This document shows positions 41,167 through 52,019 of a DNA stretch of 60,800 bases, piece by piece. Made by a program: the position numbers and the translations under genes. How positions within the stretch are numbered: position 1 is the first letter of the stretch; each line of letters begins with the position of its first letter. The DNA comes from an uncultured Oscillospiraceae bacterium (GTDB lineage Bacteria > Bacillota > Clostridia > Oscillospirales > Oscillospiraceae). Under the pieces are notes generated by a model. It saw nothing but the letters and a program-made list of their open reading frames with translations. It searched no databases and was not told the origin of the DNA. The stretch lies in contig CANROC010000018.1 in NCBI GenBank assembly GCA_947632175.1, positions 1-60,800 of the forward strand, in the 5' to 3' direction.

Positions 41167-41715
41167 ATGGGTGAGGTCGCGATTCGTTTGAGCGATCCGC
41201 GCACGGATGAGGGCGTGATCGGCGAGCTTATGAGGATTGAGGAGGACGTATTCCCGCCGGAATACCGGGGCGAATACGGGTCGATCCGCGCCAGGTTCCG
41301 CAAAAACAGGGAGATGTTCGTCCTGGCCCGCGAGGGCGGGCGTATCGTCGGGTCTTTGTGCTTTTTCCCCATCTCCGAACGGCTCCACAGCGAAATGCTC
41401 CGCGAGCCGGTTTTTCACGACGACGATATCCTCCCGGAGGATGTGATGGCGTTTGGGGAGAGGAACCACATCTATCTTCTGTCCGTCGCCCTCTATAAAA
41501 GCTGTCAGGGAAGAGGCATCGGCAGCATGATGATGGACGCCTTTTTCAACGCCCTGCGGGACCGGCGGCTTCGCGGACAGGAGACCGTGGACATTTTAGC
41601 CTCCGTAGTCTCGGAACAGGGCCGGCGGCTCGTGGAGAAATACGGCTTCTCCCTCGTCCGGACGCCCACCGAAAAGGAGCGCTTCCTGCTCTACAAAAGG
41701 GAGGGCGCCCTGTAA
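41167..41715 (+). CDS. GNAT family N-acetyltransferase
   Basis: A 182-residue acetyltransferase with IYLLSVALYKSCQGRGIGSMMM as the acetyl-CoA binding motif A and a C-terminal VVSEQGRRLVEKYGFSLVRTP. GGGAGGTGATC lies 4 nt before the ATG, which sets the start. It is just downstream of the second hicAB unit and unrelated to it. Substrate unknown. Confidence 0.85.
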   Translation: MGEVAIRLSDPRTDEGVIGELMRIEEDVFPPEYRGEYGSIRARFRKNREMFVLAREGGRIVGSLCFFPISERLHSEMLREPVFHDDDILPEDVMAFGERNHIYLLSVALYKSCQGRGIGSMMMDAFFNALRDRRLRGQETVDILASVVSEQGRRLVEKYGFSLVRTPTEKERFLLYKREGAL

Positions 41716-41840
41716 GGGGGCGGCGTCCGCGTTGCGATGACCTCCGATGCCGGGCAGCGGCCCGTACGGCGTTGTGCGGGGCGGGTCAATCATCGTTGGG
41801 CGGGTCGCCGGGGACGGCGACCCCTACGGTTTTGGGAATG
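41716..41840. repeat. short deleted hairpin-repeat array R6
   Basis: Contains GCGTTGCGATGACCTCCGAT, which elsewhere follows hairpin 2, joined directly to the right arm of hairpin 4 (GCAGCGGCCCGTACGGCG), then GGGTCGCC-GGGGAC-GGCGACCC. This is the same order as the large arrays with hairpin 3 deleted, between two convergent genes. Confidence 0.75.
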
Positions 41841-41863
41841 CCTTCAGCAGATGCCGTCCGGGC

Positions 41864-43288
41864 TTATTCTCCCTCGAACATATCCCGCTTCGTCTCCTCC
41901 GGGATGCGGGTTTTGTAGTCGCCGGTGAAGCAGGCGGTGCAGTAGGTGTGGCCGGGGATGCCGGGAAGCTCGTTGAGGTGCCGGACATCCAGGTAGCCCA
42001 AGCTGTCCGCGCCGATGAGCTTGCAGATCTCGGGGACGGAATACTTGCAGGCGATGAGGTTTTCGCGGGAGTCGATGTCCACGCCGTAGTAGCAGGGATT
42101 CAAATACGGCGGCGCCGTGACGCGCACGTGGACCTGGGTGGCGCCGGCCTCCCGGAGGATGGCCACGGTGCGGGCGATGGTGGTGCTCCGGACGATGGAG
42201 TCGTCCACCAAAACCACGCGCTTGCCCTCCACCGTCTCCCGGACGGCGTTTAATTTGATGCGCACGCCCGTCTCCCGGGACTTCTGGCCGGGGCTTATGA
42301 ACGTGCGGCCGATGTACTTATTCTTGATAAGGCCGATGTCGTAGGGGATGCCGCTCTCCTTGGCGTAGCCGATGGCCCCGTCGGTGCCGGAGTCGGGCAC
42401 GCCGATGACGATGTCCGCCTCCACCGGGTAGTCCTGCGCCAGGAATTTCCCGGCCCGCAGGCGCGCGTGGTGGATGGAAGCGCCGTAAAGGCGGGAGTCC
42501 GGCCGGGAGAAGTAGATATACTCAAAGATGCACAGGGCCTCCGGGGCCTTATCGCAGTTGTCCGCGAGGCTGCGGACACCGGACTTGTCGAAGACCACCA
42601 CCTCGCCGGGGCGGATGTCCCGGATGTACTCCGCGCTGACGGAGGATAGCGCGCAGGTCTCCGAGGCGATGATGTAGTCCCCGTGGCCGTTGCGGCCGTA
42701 GCACAGGGGCCGGAAGCCGTTCTTGTCCCGGACGGCGATGAGCTTGTCCTCCAGCATCAAAATGAGAGAGTAGGCGCCCTTGAGGCGGTTCATGGTCCGC
42801 AGCACCGCGTCCTCGGCGGTGTACGTCTCCAGCCGCTCCTGGGTGAGGACATAGGAGATGATCTCCGTGTCACTGGTGGTGTGGAAGATGGCCCCGCGGC
42901 TTTCCAGCTCGTGGCGCAGTTCGCCGGCGTTGGTGAGATTGCCGTTGTGGACGGTGGCCAGGTTCCCGGTGAAGTGGCTGACCACGATGGGCTGGGCGTT
43001 TTCGCGCCCGGAGTTGCCGGTGGTGCCGTAGCGCACGTGCCCCACGGCCATGGTCCCCTCCCCCAGCTTTGAAAGCTCCTCGGGGGTGAAGACGTCGCTC
43101 ACCAGCCCCAGGTCCTTGTGGGTGGTGAAGCGGCCGTTATGGGAGACGGTGATGCCGCAGCTCTCCTGCCCCCGGTGCTGGAGGGCGTAGAGGCCGTAGT
43201 AGACCGTGTCCCCCACATGAAAAGGATTTGCGGCGTATATCCCGAATACGCCGCACTCCTCATGGATATGTGTCTCGCAACTATCCAT
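41864..43288 (-). CDS. purF: amidophosphoribosyltransferase
   Basis: 474 residues; catalyses the first step of purine synthesis from PRPP and glutamine. Cys12 follows an 11-residue propeptide (MDSCETHIHEE), as in the Bacillus enzyme, and is the glutaminase nucleophile after cleavage. The PRPP loop is VVLVDDSIVRSTT. Cys residues at ALCIF, LIACKYS and YCTACF match the ligands of the [4Fe-4S] cluster type. It is the last gene of the purine operon. Confidence 0.96.
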   Translation of the reverse strand: MDSCETHIHEECGVFGIYAANPFHVGDTVYYGLYALQHRGQESCGITVSHNGRFTTHKDLGLVSDVFTPEELSKLGEGTMAVGHVRYGTTGNSGRENAQPIVVSHFTGNLATVHNGNLTNAGELRHELESRGAIFHTTSDTEIISYVLTQERLETYTAEDAVLRTMNRLKGAYSLILMLEDKLIAVRDKNGFRPLCYGRNGHGDYIIASETCALSSVSAEYIRDIRPGEVVVFDKSGVRSLADNCDKAPEALCIFEYIYFSRPDSRLYGASIHHARLRAGKFLAQDYPVEADIVIGVPDSGTDGAIGYAKESGIPYDIGLIKNKYIGRTFISPGQKSRETGVRIKLNAVRETVEGKRVVLVDDSIVRSTTIARTVAILREAGATQVHVRVTAPPYLNPCYYGVDIDSRENLIACKYSVPEICKLIGADSLGYLDVRHLNELPGIPGHTYCTACFTGDYKTRIPEETKRDMFEGE

Positions 43289-43302
43289 AAATGTTCCCTC
43301 TT

Positions 43303-44016
43303 TTACTCGGCCAGCCCGAGCCTTTTCATCATTTCGTGGTACGCGTCCTCCACATTGCCCAGGTCCCGGCGGAAGCGGTCCTTGTCCAGCTTCTCATTGG
43401 TGTTCACGTCCCAGAACCGGCAGGTGTCGGGGCTGATCTCATCGGCCAGGACAATTTGACCCTCGGCGGTCTTGCCGAACTCCAGCTTGAAGTCCACGAG
43501 ACGCACGCCGCAGGAAAGCATCTCCGCCTTCAAAAAGTCGTTGACGGCAAAGGCGTACTTCTTGATAAGCTCGATCTCCTCCCAGGTGGCCAGCTTCAAA
43601 GCCACGGCGTGGTAGGCGTTGAGAAGCGGGTCGTGGAGGTCGTCGTTTTTATAGCTGAACTCGATGGTGGGCTCGTCGAAGACGATGCCCTCGGGCACGC
43701 CGTACTTCTTGGAGAAGGACCCGGCGGAGACGTTGCGGATGATGACCTCCAGGGGCACGATGCTGACCTTCTTCACGAGGGTGTCCCTGTCGGAAAGCTC
43801 CTCCACCAGGTGGGTGGGGACCCCGGCGGCCTCCAGCTTCTTCATAAGGAAGTTGCTCATGCGGTTGTTGACCACGCCCTTGCCCACGATGGTGCCCTTC
43901 TTGAGCCCGTCAAAGGCGGTGGCGTCGTCCTTGTAGCTGACGATGACGAGGTTGGGGTCGTCGGTGGCAAAGACCTTCTTGGCCTTGCCCTCATAGAGCT
44001 GTTCGCGCTTTTCCAT
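43303..44016 (-). CDS. purC: phosphoribosylaminoimidazole-succinocarboxamide synthase
   Basis: A 237-residue SAICAR synthetase that joins CAIR with aspartate using ATP. Typical sequence: QLYEGKAKKVFATDD, SYKDDATAFDG, NVSAGSFSKKYG, EFSYKNDDLHDPLLN, ADEISPDTCRFWD. Normal length; GGAGG precedes the ATG. It lies between a small orphan gene and purF with 14 bp to purF. Confidence 0.96.
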   Translation of the reverse strand: MEKREQLYEGKAKKVFATDDPNLVIVSYKDDATAFDGLKKGTIVGKGVVNNRMSNFLMKKLEAAGVPTHLVEELSDRDTLVKKVSIVPLEVIIRNVSAGSFSKKYGVPEGIVFDEPTIEFSYKNDDLHDPLLNAYHAVALKLATWEEIELIKKYAFAVNDFLKAEMLSCGVRLVDFKLEFGKTAEGQIVLADEISPDTCRFWDVNTNEKLDKDRFRRDLGNVEDAYHEMMKRLGLAE

Positions 44017-44039
44017 GTTTTGTAAAACCTCCTGGGTTT

Positions 44040-44264
44040 TTATTTTTCTGTTTGTGCAGGGTCTAAGCTCGCGTCCTCGTTTTGCGCCCTGAAGGCCGCA
44101 AATTCATCAACCAGGTAATGCTCCCAGACATAAAAATGGCAGGCACGGATAATCTCCTCATCGGTCATGTCGGAGATCTTTTTCAGGTGATAGCGGTAGA
44201 CTTTCTTGAGTTTGAGAAATTTTTTCGAGCTGTCCAACAAAAGCGGATCAACAACGTTTCTCAT
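44040..44264 (-). CDS. small conserved-looking protein inside the purine operon
   Basis: A 74-residue soluble protein (MRNVVDPLLLDSSKKFLKLKKV ... MTDEEIIRACHFYVWEHYLVDEF). No family recognised. The chosen ATG has GAGGCG 6 nt upstream. A GTG four codons earlier overlaps the purA stop. The tight spacing between purA and purC suggests co-translation. It could modulate purine enzymes, but nothing in the sequence proves that. Confidence 0.6.
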   Translation of the reverse strand: MRNVVDPLLLDSSKKFLKLKKVYRYHLKKISDMTDEEIIRACHFYVWEHYLVDEFAAFRAQNEDASLDPAQTEK

Positions 44265-44272
44265 TCCGCGCC

Positions 44273-45544
44273 TCACATCTCAAAATACTCGTCCCGCCCC
44301 GCGCCGACGGAGACGTATTGGATGTGGGTGTTGGTGGACTCGGCGATGAAGTTTACATAATCCTGCGCCTCTTTGGGGAGGTCGTCGAAGGAGCGGCAGG
44401 CGGAGATGTCCTGATGCCAGCCGGGGAGGTACTCCACCACGGGCTTGGCCGCCTCCAGCTCGTCGCCGGTGGGGAAATGGTCCACGATTTGGCCGTTCAC
44501 GTCGTAGTGGGTGACCACGGGGATCTTGTCGAGGTAGCTGAGCACGTCCAGCTTGGTCAAAGCGATCTCCGTCGCGCCCTGGACGAGACAGCCGTAGCGG
44601 GAGGCCACCACGTCGAAGCCGCCCACACGGCGGGGACGGCCCGTGGCCGCGCCGTACTCGCCGCCGGCCTCGCGGAGCGCCTCGGCCTCCGCGCCGAACA
44701 TCTCGCAGGTGAAGGGGCCCGCGCCCACGCAGCTGGAGTAGGCCTTCATGATGCCCACCACGTTATCAAGCCGCTTGGCCGGGATGCCCGCGCCGATGGG
44801 GGCGTAGGCGGCGATGGTGCTGGAGCTGGAGGTGTAGGGGTAGATGCCAAAGTCGATGTCCCGCAGGGCCCCCAGCTGGGCCTCGAACATCACGGACTTG
44901 CCGCCGTCAATGGCCTCCGTGAGGTACTGGGTGGTGTCCTTCACGTAGGGAAGCAGGGGAAAGCCGTACTTCTCTAGCCACGCGTAGATCGCGTCCGGGT
45001 CCACCGGCTCATGGGCATATCCGCCGGCGACGGTGAGGTTTTTCCACTCACAGAGGTCCTTGAGGTGGGCCTTCAGCGTCTCGGGGTGCGCAAGGTCGCC
45101 CACGCGGACGGTCTTCTTCATATACTTGTCGGCGTACACCGGGGCGATGCCGCGCCGGGTGGAGCCGTAGGCCTTGCCGCCCAGGCGCTCCTCCTCCAGA
45201 ATGTCCATCATCTTGTGGTAAGGAAGACAGACGGTGGCCCGGTCGGAGATGACGAGATGCTCGGGGCTTATCTCGATGCCCTTTTCCCGGAGGGCGGCCA
45301 TCTCGTGCGTCAGGTGCTCTAAGTCGATGACCATGCCGGGGCCCATGACGTTCACCGTCTCGTCCCGCAAAATGCCGGAGGGCAGGAGGTTTAAGATGAA
45401 CTTGCCCTTTTCGTTGATGACCGTGTGGCCGGCGTTGTTGCCGCCCTGATAGCGGATGACGATGTCATACCGGGAGCTTAAGAGGTCCACCATGCGGCCC
45501 TTGCCCTCGTCTCCCCAGTTGATGCCTACGACAGCTGTTAACAT
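44273..45544 (-). CDS. purA: adenylosuccinate synthetase
   Basis: 423 residues; GTP-dependent joining of IMP and aspartate toward AMP. GTP loop VVGINWGDEGKGRMVDLL, then YQGGNNAGHTV, GPGMVIDLEHL, and the C-terminal nucleotide-recognition part TKLDVLSYL. The normal GDEGKG core is intact. The start follows AAGGAG. It lies 12 bp after purB, which acts next on its product. Confidence 0.96.
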   Translation of the reverse strand: MLTAVVGINWGDEGKGRMVDLLSSRYDIVIRYQGGNNAGHTVINEKGKFILNLLPSGILRDETVNVMGPGMVIDLEHLTHEMAALREKGIEISPEHLVISDRATVCLPYHKMMDILEEERLGGKAYGSTRRGIAPVYADKYMKKTVRVGDLAHPETLKAHLKDLCEWKNLTVAGGYAHEPVDPDAIYAWLEKYGFPLLPYVKDTTQYLTEAIDGGKSVMFEAQLGALRDIDFGIYPYTSSSSTIAAYAPIGAGIPAKRLDNVVGIMKAYSSCVGAGPFTCEMFGAEAEALREAGGEYGAATGRPRRVGGFDVVASRYGCLVQGATEIALTKLDVLSYLDKIPVVTHYDVNGQIVDHFPTGDELEAAKPVVEYLPGWHQDISACRSFDDLPKEAQDYVNFIAESTNTHIQYVSVGAGRDEYFEM

Positions 45545-45556
45545 TTCAAACTCTCC

Positions 45557-46987
45557 TTATACCCGCACCTGGGCCTCTAAACCCAACAGCGCGGCGTTTT
45601 CCTGAAGTACGGGGGCGACGACGGCGGCCAGAAACTCCTCCGTCTGCTCCGGGGCGCGGCCCACAAATTTGCGGATGTCCAGGACCTCCTTCAAGCTCTC
45701 CTCGGTGAGGCCGAACTTCTCGTCCTCGAGAAGAAGCTCCAGGAGGTTGTTGTCCCCGCCCTCCAGCTTCACTTTCGCGGCGGCCTTCTGGGACGCCTGC
45801 CGGATGTGCTCGTGGAGCTCCTGGCGGTCCCCGCCGCGCTCCACCGCGTCCATGAGGATATTTTCGCTGGCCATGAAGGGCAGCTCCTCCATGAGGTGCT
45901 TTTCCATGACCTTGGGGTAGAGGCGGCCGTTTTTGACAACGTTGATGACGAGGGTCAAAATGGCGTCCACCGCCAAAAACGCCTCGGGGATGGCGATGCG
46001 CCGGTTGGCGCTGTCATCCAGCGTCCGCTCCAGCCACTGGGCGGCGGCGGTGTCGGAGGCGTTCTTCGCGTCGTTGATGACGTACCGCGCGAGACTCACC
46101 ACCCGCTCACACCGCATGGGGTTGCGCTTGTAGGCCATGGCGGAGGAGCCGATCTGGTTAGCCTCAAAGGGCTCGTCGAACTCCTTCATGTGGGCGAGAA
46201 GCCGGATGTCCGTGGCCATTTTGGCGCAGGAGACGGCGATATCCGAAAGGACGTTGAGGATGTAGGCGTCCACCTTCCGGGAGTAGGTCTGGCCGGAGAC
46301 GGGCATGCACGCCGAGAAGCCCATCTTGGCGGCGATGCGGCGCTCCAGGTCCTTCACCTTCTCGTGGTCGCCGTGGAAGAGCTCTAAAAAGCTGGCCCCG
46401 GTGCCGGTGGTGCCCTTACAGCCCAGGAGCTTGAGGCTGGAAAGCTCAAAATCCAGGCGCTCCAGGTCCATGCACAGGTCCTGGGTCCAGAGGGTCGCGC
46501 GCTTGCCCACGGTGGTGGGCTGGGCGGCCTGGAAGTGTGTGTAGGCCAGCGTCGGCACGTCCTTGTGCTCACGGGCGAAGTCCGCGAGGGCGGCAATGGC
46601 GTTTATGAGCAGCTTCTTCACCTGCAAAAGGCCGTCGCGCATCTGGATGACGTCGGTGTTGTCCCCCACGTAGCAGCTGGTGGCCCCCAGGTGGATGATG
46701 GGCCTTGCCTTGGGGCAGGCGTCGCCGTAGGTGTGGACATGGGCCATCACGTCATGGCGCAGCTTGTGCTCATACCGGTCGGCCAGGTCGTAGTCGATGT
46801 CCGTGACATGGGCGCGCATCTCGTCGATCTGCTCCTGCGTAATGGGCAGGCCCAGCTCCTTCTCGCTCTCCGCCAGGGCGATCCACAGCCTGCGCCAGGT
46901 GGAGAACTTGAAGTCCGGTGAGAAAATGGCCTGCATCTCTTTGGAGGCATACCGGCTGCAAAGGGGGTTTTCGTAGCGGTCTTTCAT
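45557..46987 (-). CDS. purB: adenylosuccinate lyase
   Basis: 476 residues of the fumarase/aspartase superfamily. It splits SAICAR (product of PurC) and adenylosuccinate (product of PurA). The signature GSSAMAYKRNPMRCER is near residue 290, and HLGATSCYVGDNTD and TTGTGASFLELF carry other active-site residues. It is the first gene of the operon purB-purA-orf-purC-purF. Confidence 0.96.
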   Translation of the reverse strand: MKDRYENPLCSRYASKEMQAIFSPDFKFSTWRRLWIALAESEKELGLPITQEQIDEMRAHVTDIDYDLADRYEHKLRHDVMAHVHTYGDACPKARPIIHLGATSCYVGDNTDVIQMRDGLLQVKKLLINAIAALADFAREHKDVPTLAYTHFQAAQPTTVGKRATLWTQDLCMDLERLDFELSSLKLLGCKGTTGTGASFLELFHGDHEKVKDLERRIAAKMGFSACMPVSGQTYSRKVDAYILNVLSDIAVSCAKMATDIRLLAHMKEFDEPFEANQIGSSAMAYKRNPMRCERVVSLARYVINDAKNASDTAAAQWLERTLDDSANRRIAIPEAFLAVDAILTLVINVVKNGRLYPKVMEKHLMEELPFMASENILMDAVERGGDRQELHEHIRQASQKAAAKVKLEGGDNNLLELLLEDEKFGLTEESLKEVLDIRKFVGRAPEQTEEFLAAVVAPVLQENAALLGLEAQVRV

Positions 46988-47014
46988 AGGTGTATCGTCC
47001 TTTCACCCTGTTAC

Positions 47015-47083
47015 ACGGGCGGGTTTGGAACCCGCCCCTACAAGGGGTATTGGGAAGTAGGGGCGGGTTCTAAACCCGCCCGT
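47015..47083. repeat. head-to-head pair of hairpin repeats forming a long inverted repeat (R7)
   Basis: Two 27-bp arms (47015-47041 and 47057-47083) are reverse complements except for one base, and each arm is itself the GGGCGGGTT / AACCCGCCC hairpin. They could form two small stem-loops or one 27-bp stem. They lie between the glmS stop and the purB start and may terminate or insulate. Confidence 0.85.
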
Positions 47084-47093
47084 TCATGCGGTT

Positions 47094-48920
47094 TTATTCC
47101 ACCGTCACGGATTTCGCCAAATTCTTGGGCTTGTCGATGTCGCAGCCGCGCTCGCGGGCGATGTGGTAGGCGAAGAGCTGGAGGGGGATGACCTGGGCGA
47201 TGGGGTTTAAGATGGGCTCGGTGCGGGGGACCTTCAGGAAGTAGTCGGCCTTGGAGACGATCTGCTTGTTGTCCTCCAGCGCCACGGCCAGCACCTCCGC
47301 GCCCCGGGCCTTGACCTCCTCGATGTTGGACATGGTCTTGTCAAAAAGGGGCTCGTGGCAGGCAAGGGTCACCACTAAGCTCCCCTGGTCGATGAGGGCG
47401 ATGGTGCCGTGCTTGAGCTCCCCGGCGGCGTAGGCCTCGGCAAAGATGTAGCTGATCTCCTTGAGCTTCAGCGCCCCCTCCATACAGACGGCGTAATCGA
47501 GGTTGCGCCCGATGAAGTAGATACTGCTCTGGTTTTTGAATTGTTTGGCAAGCTTCTTGATGTTGCGGTTGAGGTCGAGGGCCCGCTGGAGCTTCCCCGG
47601 CATACTGTGCAGAGCCTCGATAAGGGCGTCGTAGCGGGCCTTCTCCATGAGGCCCAGCCGGTCGGCCAGATAAATAGCCAGCATATCGAGCACCGCCACC
47701 TGAGTGGTGTAGCCCTTGGTGGTGGCCACGGCGATCTCGGGGCCGGCCCAGGTGTAGATGACGTGGTCGGCAAGCTTGGCGATGGTGCTCCCGACGACGT
47801 TGACGATAGCCAGGACCCGCGCGCCCCTTTGCTTGCACTCGCGCATGGCGGCGATGGTGTCCGCCGTCTCGCCGGACTGGGAGATGACGAGGAGGAGCGT
47901 ATGAGAGTCGATGATGGGGTTGCGGTAGCGAAGCTCGCTGGCCAGCTCCACCGCCACGGGGATTCGGCAAAGCTCCTCCAGCACGTACCGGCCCACCTGC
48001 CCGGCGTACCCCGCCGAGCCGCAGGCGGTGATGATGATGCGGTTTATGCTCCTGAGCTCCTCGTCGGAGAGGTCGAAATTTTCAAAGACGATGCGCCCGT
48101 CCTGGATGCGCGGCTCCACGGTGGCCTTGAAGCAGGCCGGCTGCTCCATGATCTCCTTGAGCATGAAGTGCTCGTAGCCGCCCTTCTCGGCGGCCTCCAC
48201 GTCCCAGGTGACGCGGCTGACGGATTTGGCGACCTCGCGGCCCCGCACGTCGTAGACGGTGACGGCGTCGGGGGTGAGCTCGGCAAACTCCCCGTCGTCC
48301 AGGTAGATGACGTTCTTGGTGTGGGGCACCAGCGCCGCCACATCGGAGGCGAAGTAGTTCTCCCCTACCCCGAGGCCTAAAATCAGCGGGCTCTGCTCCC
48401 GCATGGCGAAGAGCCGCCCGGACCCCTCCAGGCACACCACGCCCAGGGAGTAGGACCCCTCCAGCCGCGCGGCGGTCTTCATGAAGGCCCGCTTGGCGTC
48501 GCCGTCGTAGTAGAGCTCCAAAAGGTGCGCCACCACCTCGGTGTCCGTGTCCGAGAGGAATTTGACGCCCCGGGCGGTGAGCTCTGAGCGCAAAGCGGCG
48601 TAATTTTCGATGATGCCGTTGTGGACAACGGCGAAGCGCCCGTCGGCGGACATATGGGGGTGGGCGTTTATATCGTTTGGCGCCCCGTGGGTGGCCCAGC
48701 GGGTGTGGCCCACGCCAAGACAGCCCTCGATGTCCGCGCCGTCGTGGGTCATGTCCGAAAGGTTTTTCACATAGCCCTTGACCTTGGCGACGTTGATCCT
48801 TTCCCCGTCCGCCACGGCGATGCCGGCGGAGTCGTAGCCTCTGTACTCAAGCCGCCGCAGGCCGTCGATGAGCACGGGCGCGGCCTTGCGCGTACCGGTG
48901 AATCCCACTATACCGCACAT
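47094..48920 (-). CDS. glmS: glucosamine-fructose-6-phosphate aminotransferase
   Basis: 608 residues: an N-terminal class II glutaminase (MCGIVGFTG with Cys after Met as nucleophile, LRRLEYRGYDSAGIAV, and HTRWATHG) and two SIS sugar-isomerase domains (ITACGSAGYAGQVGRY; SQSGETADTIAAM), ending in LAKSVTVE. It makes glucosamine 6-phosphate for peptidoglycan. Only 11 bp separate it from pyrG, so there is no room for a glmS ribozyme. Confidence 0.97.
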   Translation of the reverse strand: MCGIVGFTGTRKAAPVLIDGLRRLEYRGYDSAGIAVADGERINVAKVKGYVKNLSDMTHDGADIEGCLGVGHTRWATHGAPNDINAHPHMSADGRFAVVHNGIIENYAALRSELTARGVKFLSDTDTEVVAHLLELYYDGDAKRAFMKTAARLEGSYSLGVVCLEGSGRLFAMREQSPLILGLGVGENYFASDVAALVPHTKNVIYLDDGEFAELTPDAVTVYDVRGREVAKSVSRVTWDVEAAEKGGYEHFMLKEIMEQPACFKATVEPRIQDGRIVFENFDLSDEELRSINRIIITACGSAGYAGQVGRYVLEELCRIPVAVELASELRYRNPIIDSHTLLLVISQSGETADTIAAMRECKQRGARVLAIVNVVGSTIAKLADHVIYTWAGPEIAVATTKGYTTQVAVLDMLAIYLADRLGLMEKARYDALIEALHSMPGKLQRALDLNRNIKKLAKQFKNQSSIYFIGRNLDYAVCMEGALKLKEISYIFAEAYAAGELKHGTIALIDQGSLVVTLACHEPLFDKTMSNIEEVKARGAEVLAVALEDNKQIVSKADYFLKVPRTEPILNPIAQVIPLQLFAYHIARERGCDIDKPKNLAKSVTVE

Positions 48921-48931
48921 AGAAACTCTCC

Positions 48932-50623
<1,692 letters not shown>

Positions 50624-50625
50624 TT

Positions 50626-50654
50626 ATTATACCTGAACCAGCGACGCAAATCAA
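50626..50654 (-). promoter_or_regulatory. promoter of pyrG-glmS
   Basis: On the minus strand TTGATT (50649-50654), 17 bp, TATAAT (50626-50631). The leader includes a CCAATGGCG...CGCCGTTGG inverted repeat; I do not see the G-run start used in Bacillus pyrG attenuation. Confidence 0.75.
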
Positions 50655-50709
50655 GCCGCAACTCTACTCTTTTTTTGGCCCTCAGGCGCGCCGGCGTGGT
50701 TCTTTTTGA

Positions 50710-51960
50710 CTAATCCCGGGCCGCCTGTCTGGCCTCCTCCAGGATGTAGAGGGACCCCAGGGCGCACACCGCCCCCCGCTCCCCCGCAAGCGCCATGGCC
50801 AGCCTCGCCCCCTCGGCGACGCTCATGGCCGTCTCGGCCTCCACGCCGCGCCGGCGGACCTTCGCGGCCAGCTCCGCCGCCGCCAGCGCCCTCGGGACCG
50901 GCGGGGCCACGCAGACGAAGCGCTCGGCCAGCGGCAAAAGCCGCTCCAGGATGCCGTCCGCGTCCTTGTCCCGCATGACGCCCATGAGGAAGACGAATTT
51001 CCGCCCCGGATAGACCTCCCGAAGCGACCGGGCCGTGGCCTCCACCGCCGGGGGATTGTGCCCGCCGTCGATGATGAAAAGGGGCCGCTCCCGCACCGTC
51101 TCGAACCGCCCCGGCCATTGGACACCGGCCAAACCGGCGCGGATGTGCTCCTCGCTGACCGCCCAGCCGCGCTTTTGAAGGACGCCCATGACCGTCACCG
51201 CCAGGGCGGCGTTTCGCGGCTGATAGGAGCCGGCCAGGGGGACGCGCAGGTCCCGGAGGCCCCCGAAATCGAAGACCGCGCCCCGCGGGCCGACGGATTT
51301 GACGTGCAGAGCGTCAAAATCCGTCCGCGTGAGCTCCACGCCCATCCGCCGGCAGGCACCGCCGATCACGCCGCCGGGGTCCATATACGCCACGGCGTGG
51401 GTCCCCGGCTTGAGGATGCCCGCCTTCACGGCGGCGATCTCCTCCACGGTGTTCCCCAGATACTGCGTGTGGTCAAGCCCGATGGCGGTGAACACCGCCG
51501 CCTCGCTTGTCTCGATGACGTTGGTGGCGTCGTGGACGCCGCCCATGCCCACCTCCAGCACCGCCACATCACAGCGGCGATCGGCAAAATACGTAAGCCC
51601 GATGAGGGTCACCAGCTCAAACTCCGCGACCTTGTCCGCAAACTCCCCCAGCGCGTCCCTCACGCGCTCCGTCACCGCCGCGAGGTCCCCGTCCGGGATG
51701 TCCTCCCCGTCCACCCGAATGCGCTCATTAAACCGCCGGACGTAGGGGGAGGTGAACATCCCCACCTTATATCCCGCCGCGCGCAGCATAGCGTCGCACA
51801 TGGCCGTCACGGACCCTTTCCCGTTGGTCCCCGCCACATGCACGTACTTCACCCGCCGGTCCGGGTCCCCGAGCCTATCCAGCACCGTCCTCATCCGCGC
51901 AAGCTCCGGCCCCCCGTGCCGCCGCCCGTGAATAAACCCCAGCGCCTCTTCATATTCCAT
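50710..51960 (-). CDS. folC: folylpolyglutamate synthase / dihydrofolate synthase
   Basis: A 416-residue Mur-ligase-like enzyme adding glutamate to folates. P-loop AGTNGKGSVTAM (about residue 44), FTSPYVRRFNERI, the second motif DHTQYLGNT, and the C-terminal IIDGGHNPPAV. ATG 51958-51960 was chosen because AAAGAGGG is 8 nt upstream; a GTG 9 bp earlier adjoins that site. The gene is monocistronic, ending 56 bp before the pyrG promoter. Confidence 0.94.
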   Translation of the reverse strand: MEYEEALGFIHGRRHGGPELARMRTVLDRLGDPDRRVKYVHVAGTNGKGSVTAMCDAMLRAAGYKVGMFTSPYVRRFNERIRVDGEDIPDGDLAAVTERVRDALGEFADKVAEFELVTLIGLTYFADRRCDVAVLEVGMGGVHDATNVIETSEAAVFTAIGLDHTQYLGNTVEEIAAVKAGILKPGTHAVAYMDPGGVIGGACRRMGVELTRTDFDALHVKSVGPRGAVFDFGGLRDLRVPLAGSYQPRNAALAVTVMGVLQKRGWAVSEEHIRAGLAGVQWPGRFETVRERPLFIIDGGHNPPAVEATARSLREVYPGRKFVFLMGVMRDKDADGILERLLPLAERFVCVAPPVPRALAAAELAAKVRRRGVEAETAMSVAEGARLAMALAGERGAVCALGSLYILEEARQAARD

Positions 51961-52019
51961 CGACCGCACCCTCTTTCTCCCCAGAACATATACCCAATTG
52001 GGCCGGTTGTCAATAAAAA

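Noticed and set aside
47084-48931. A glmS ribozyme upstream of glmS.
   Set aside because: Only 11 bp separate the pyrG stop from the glmS start, so there is no room for it.
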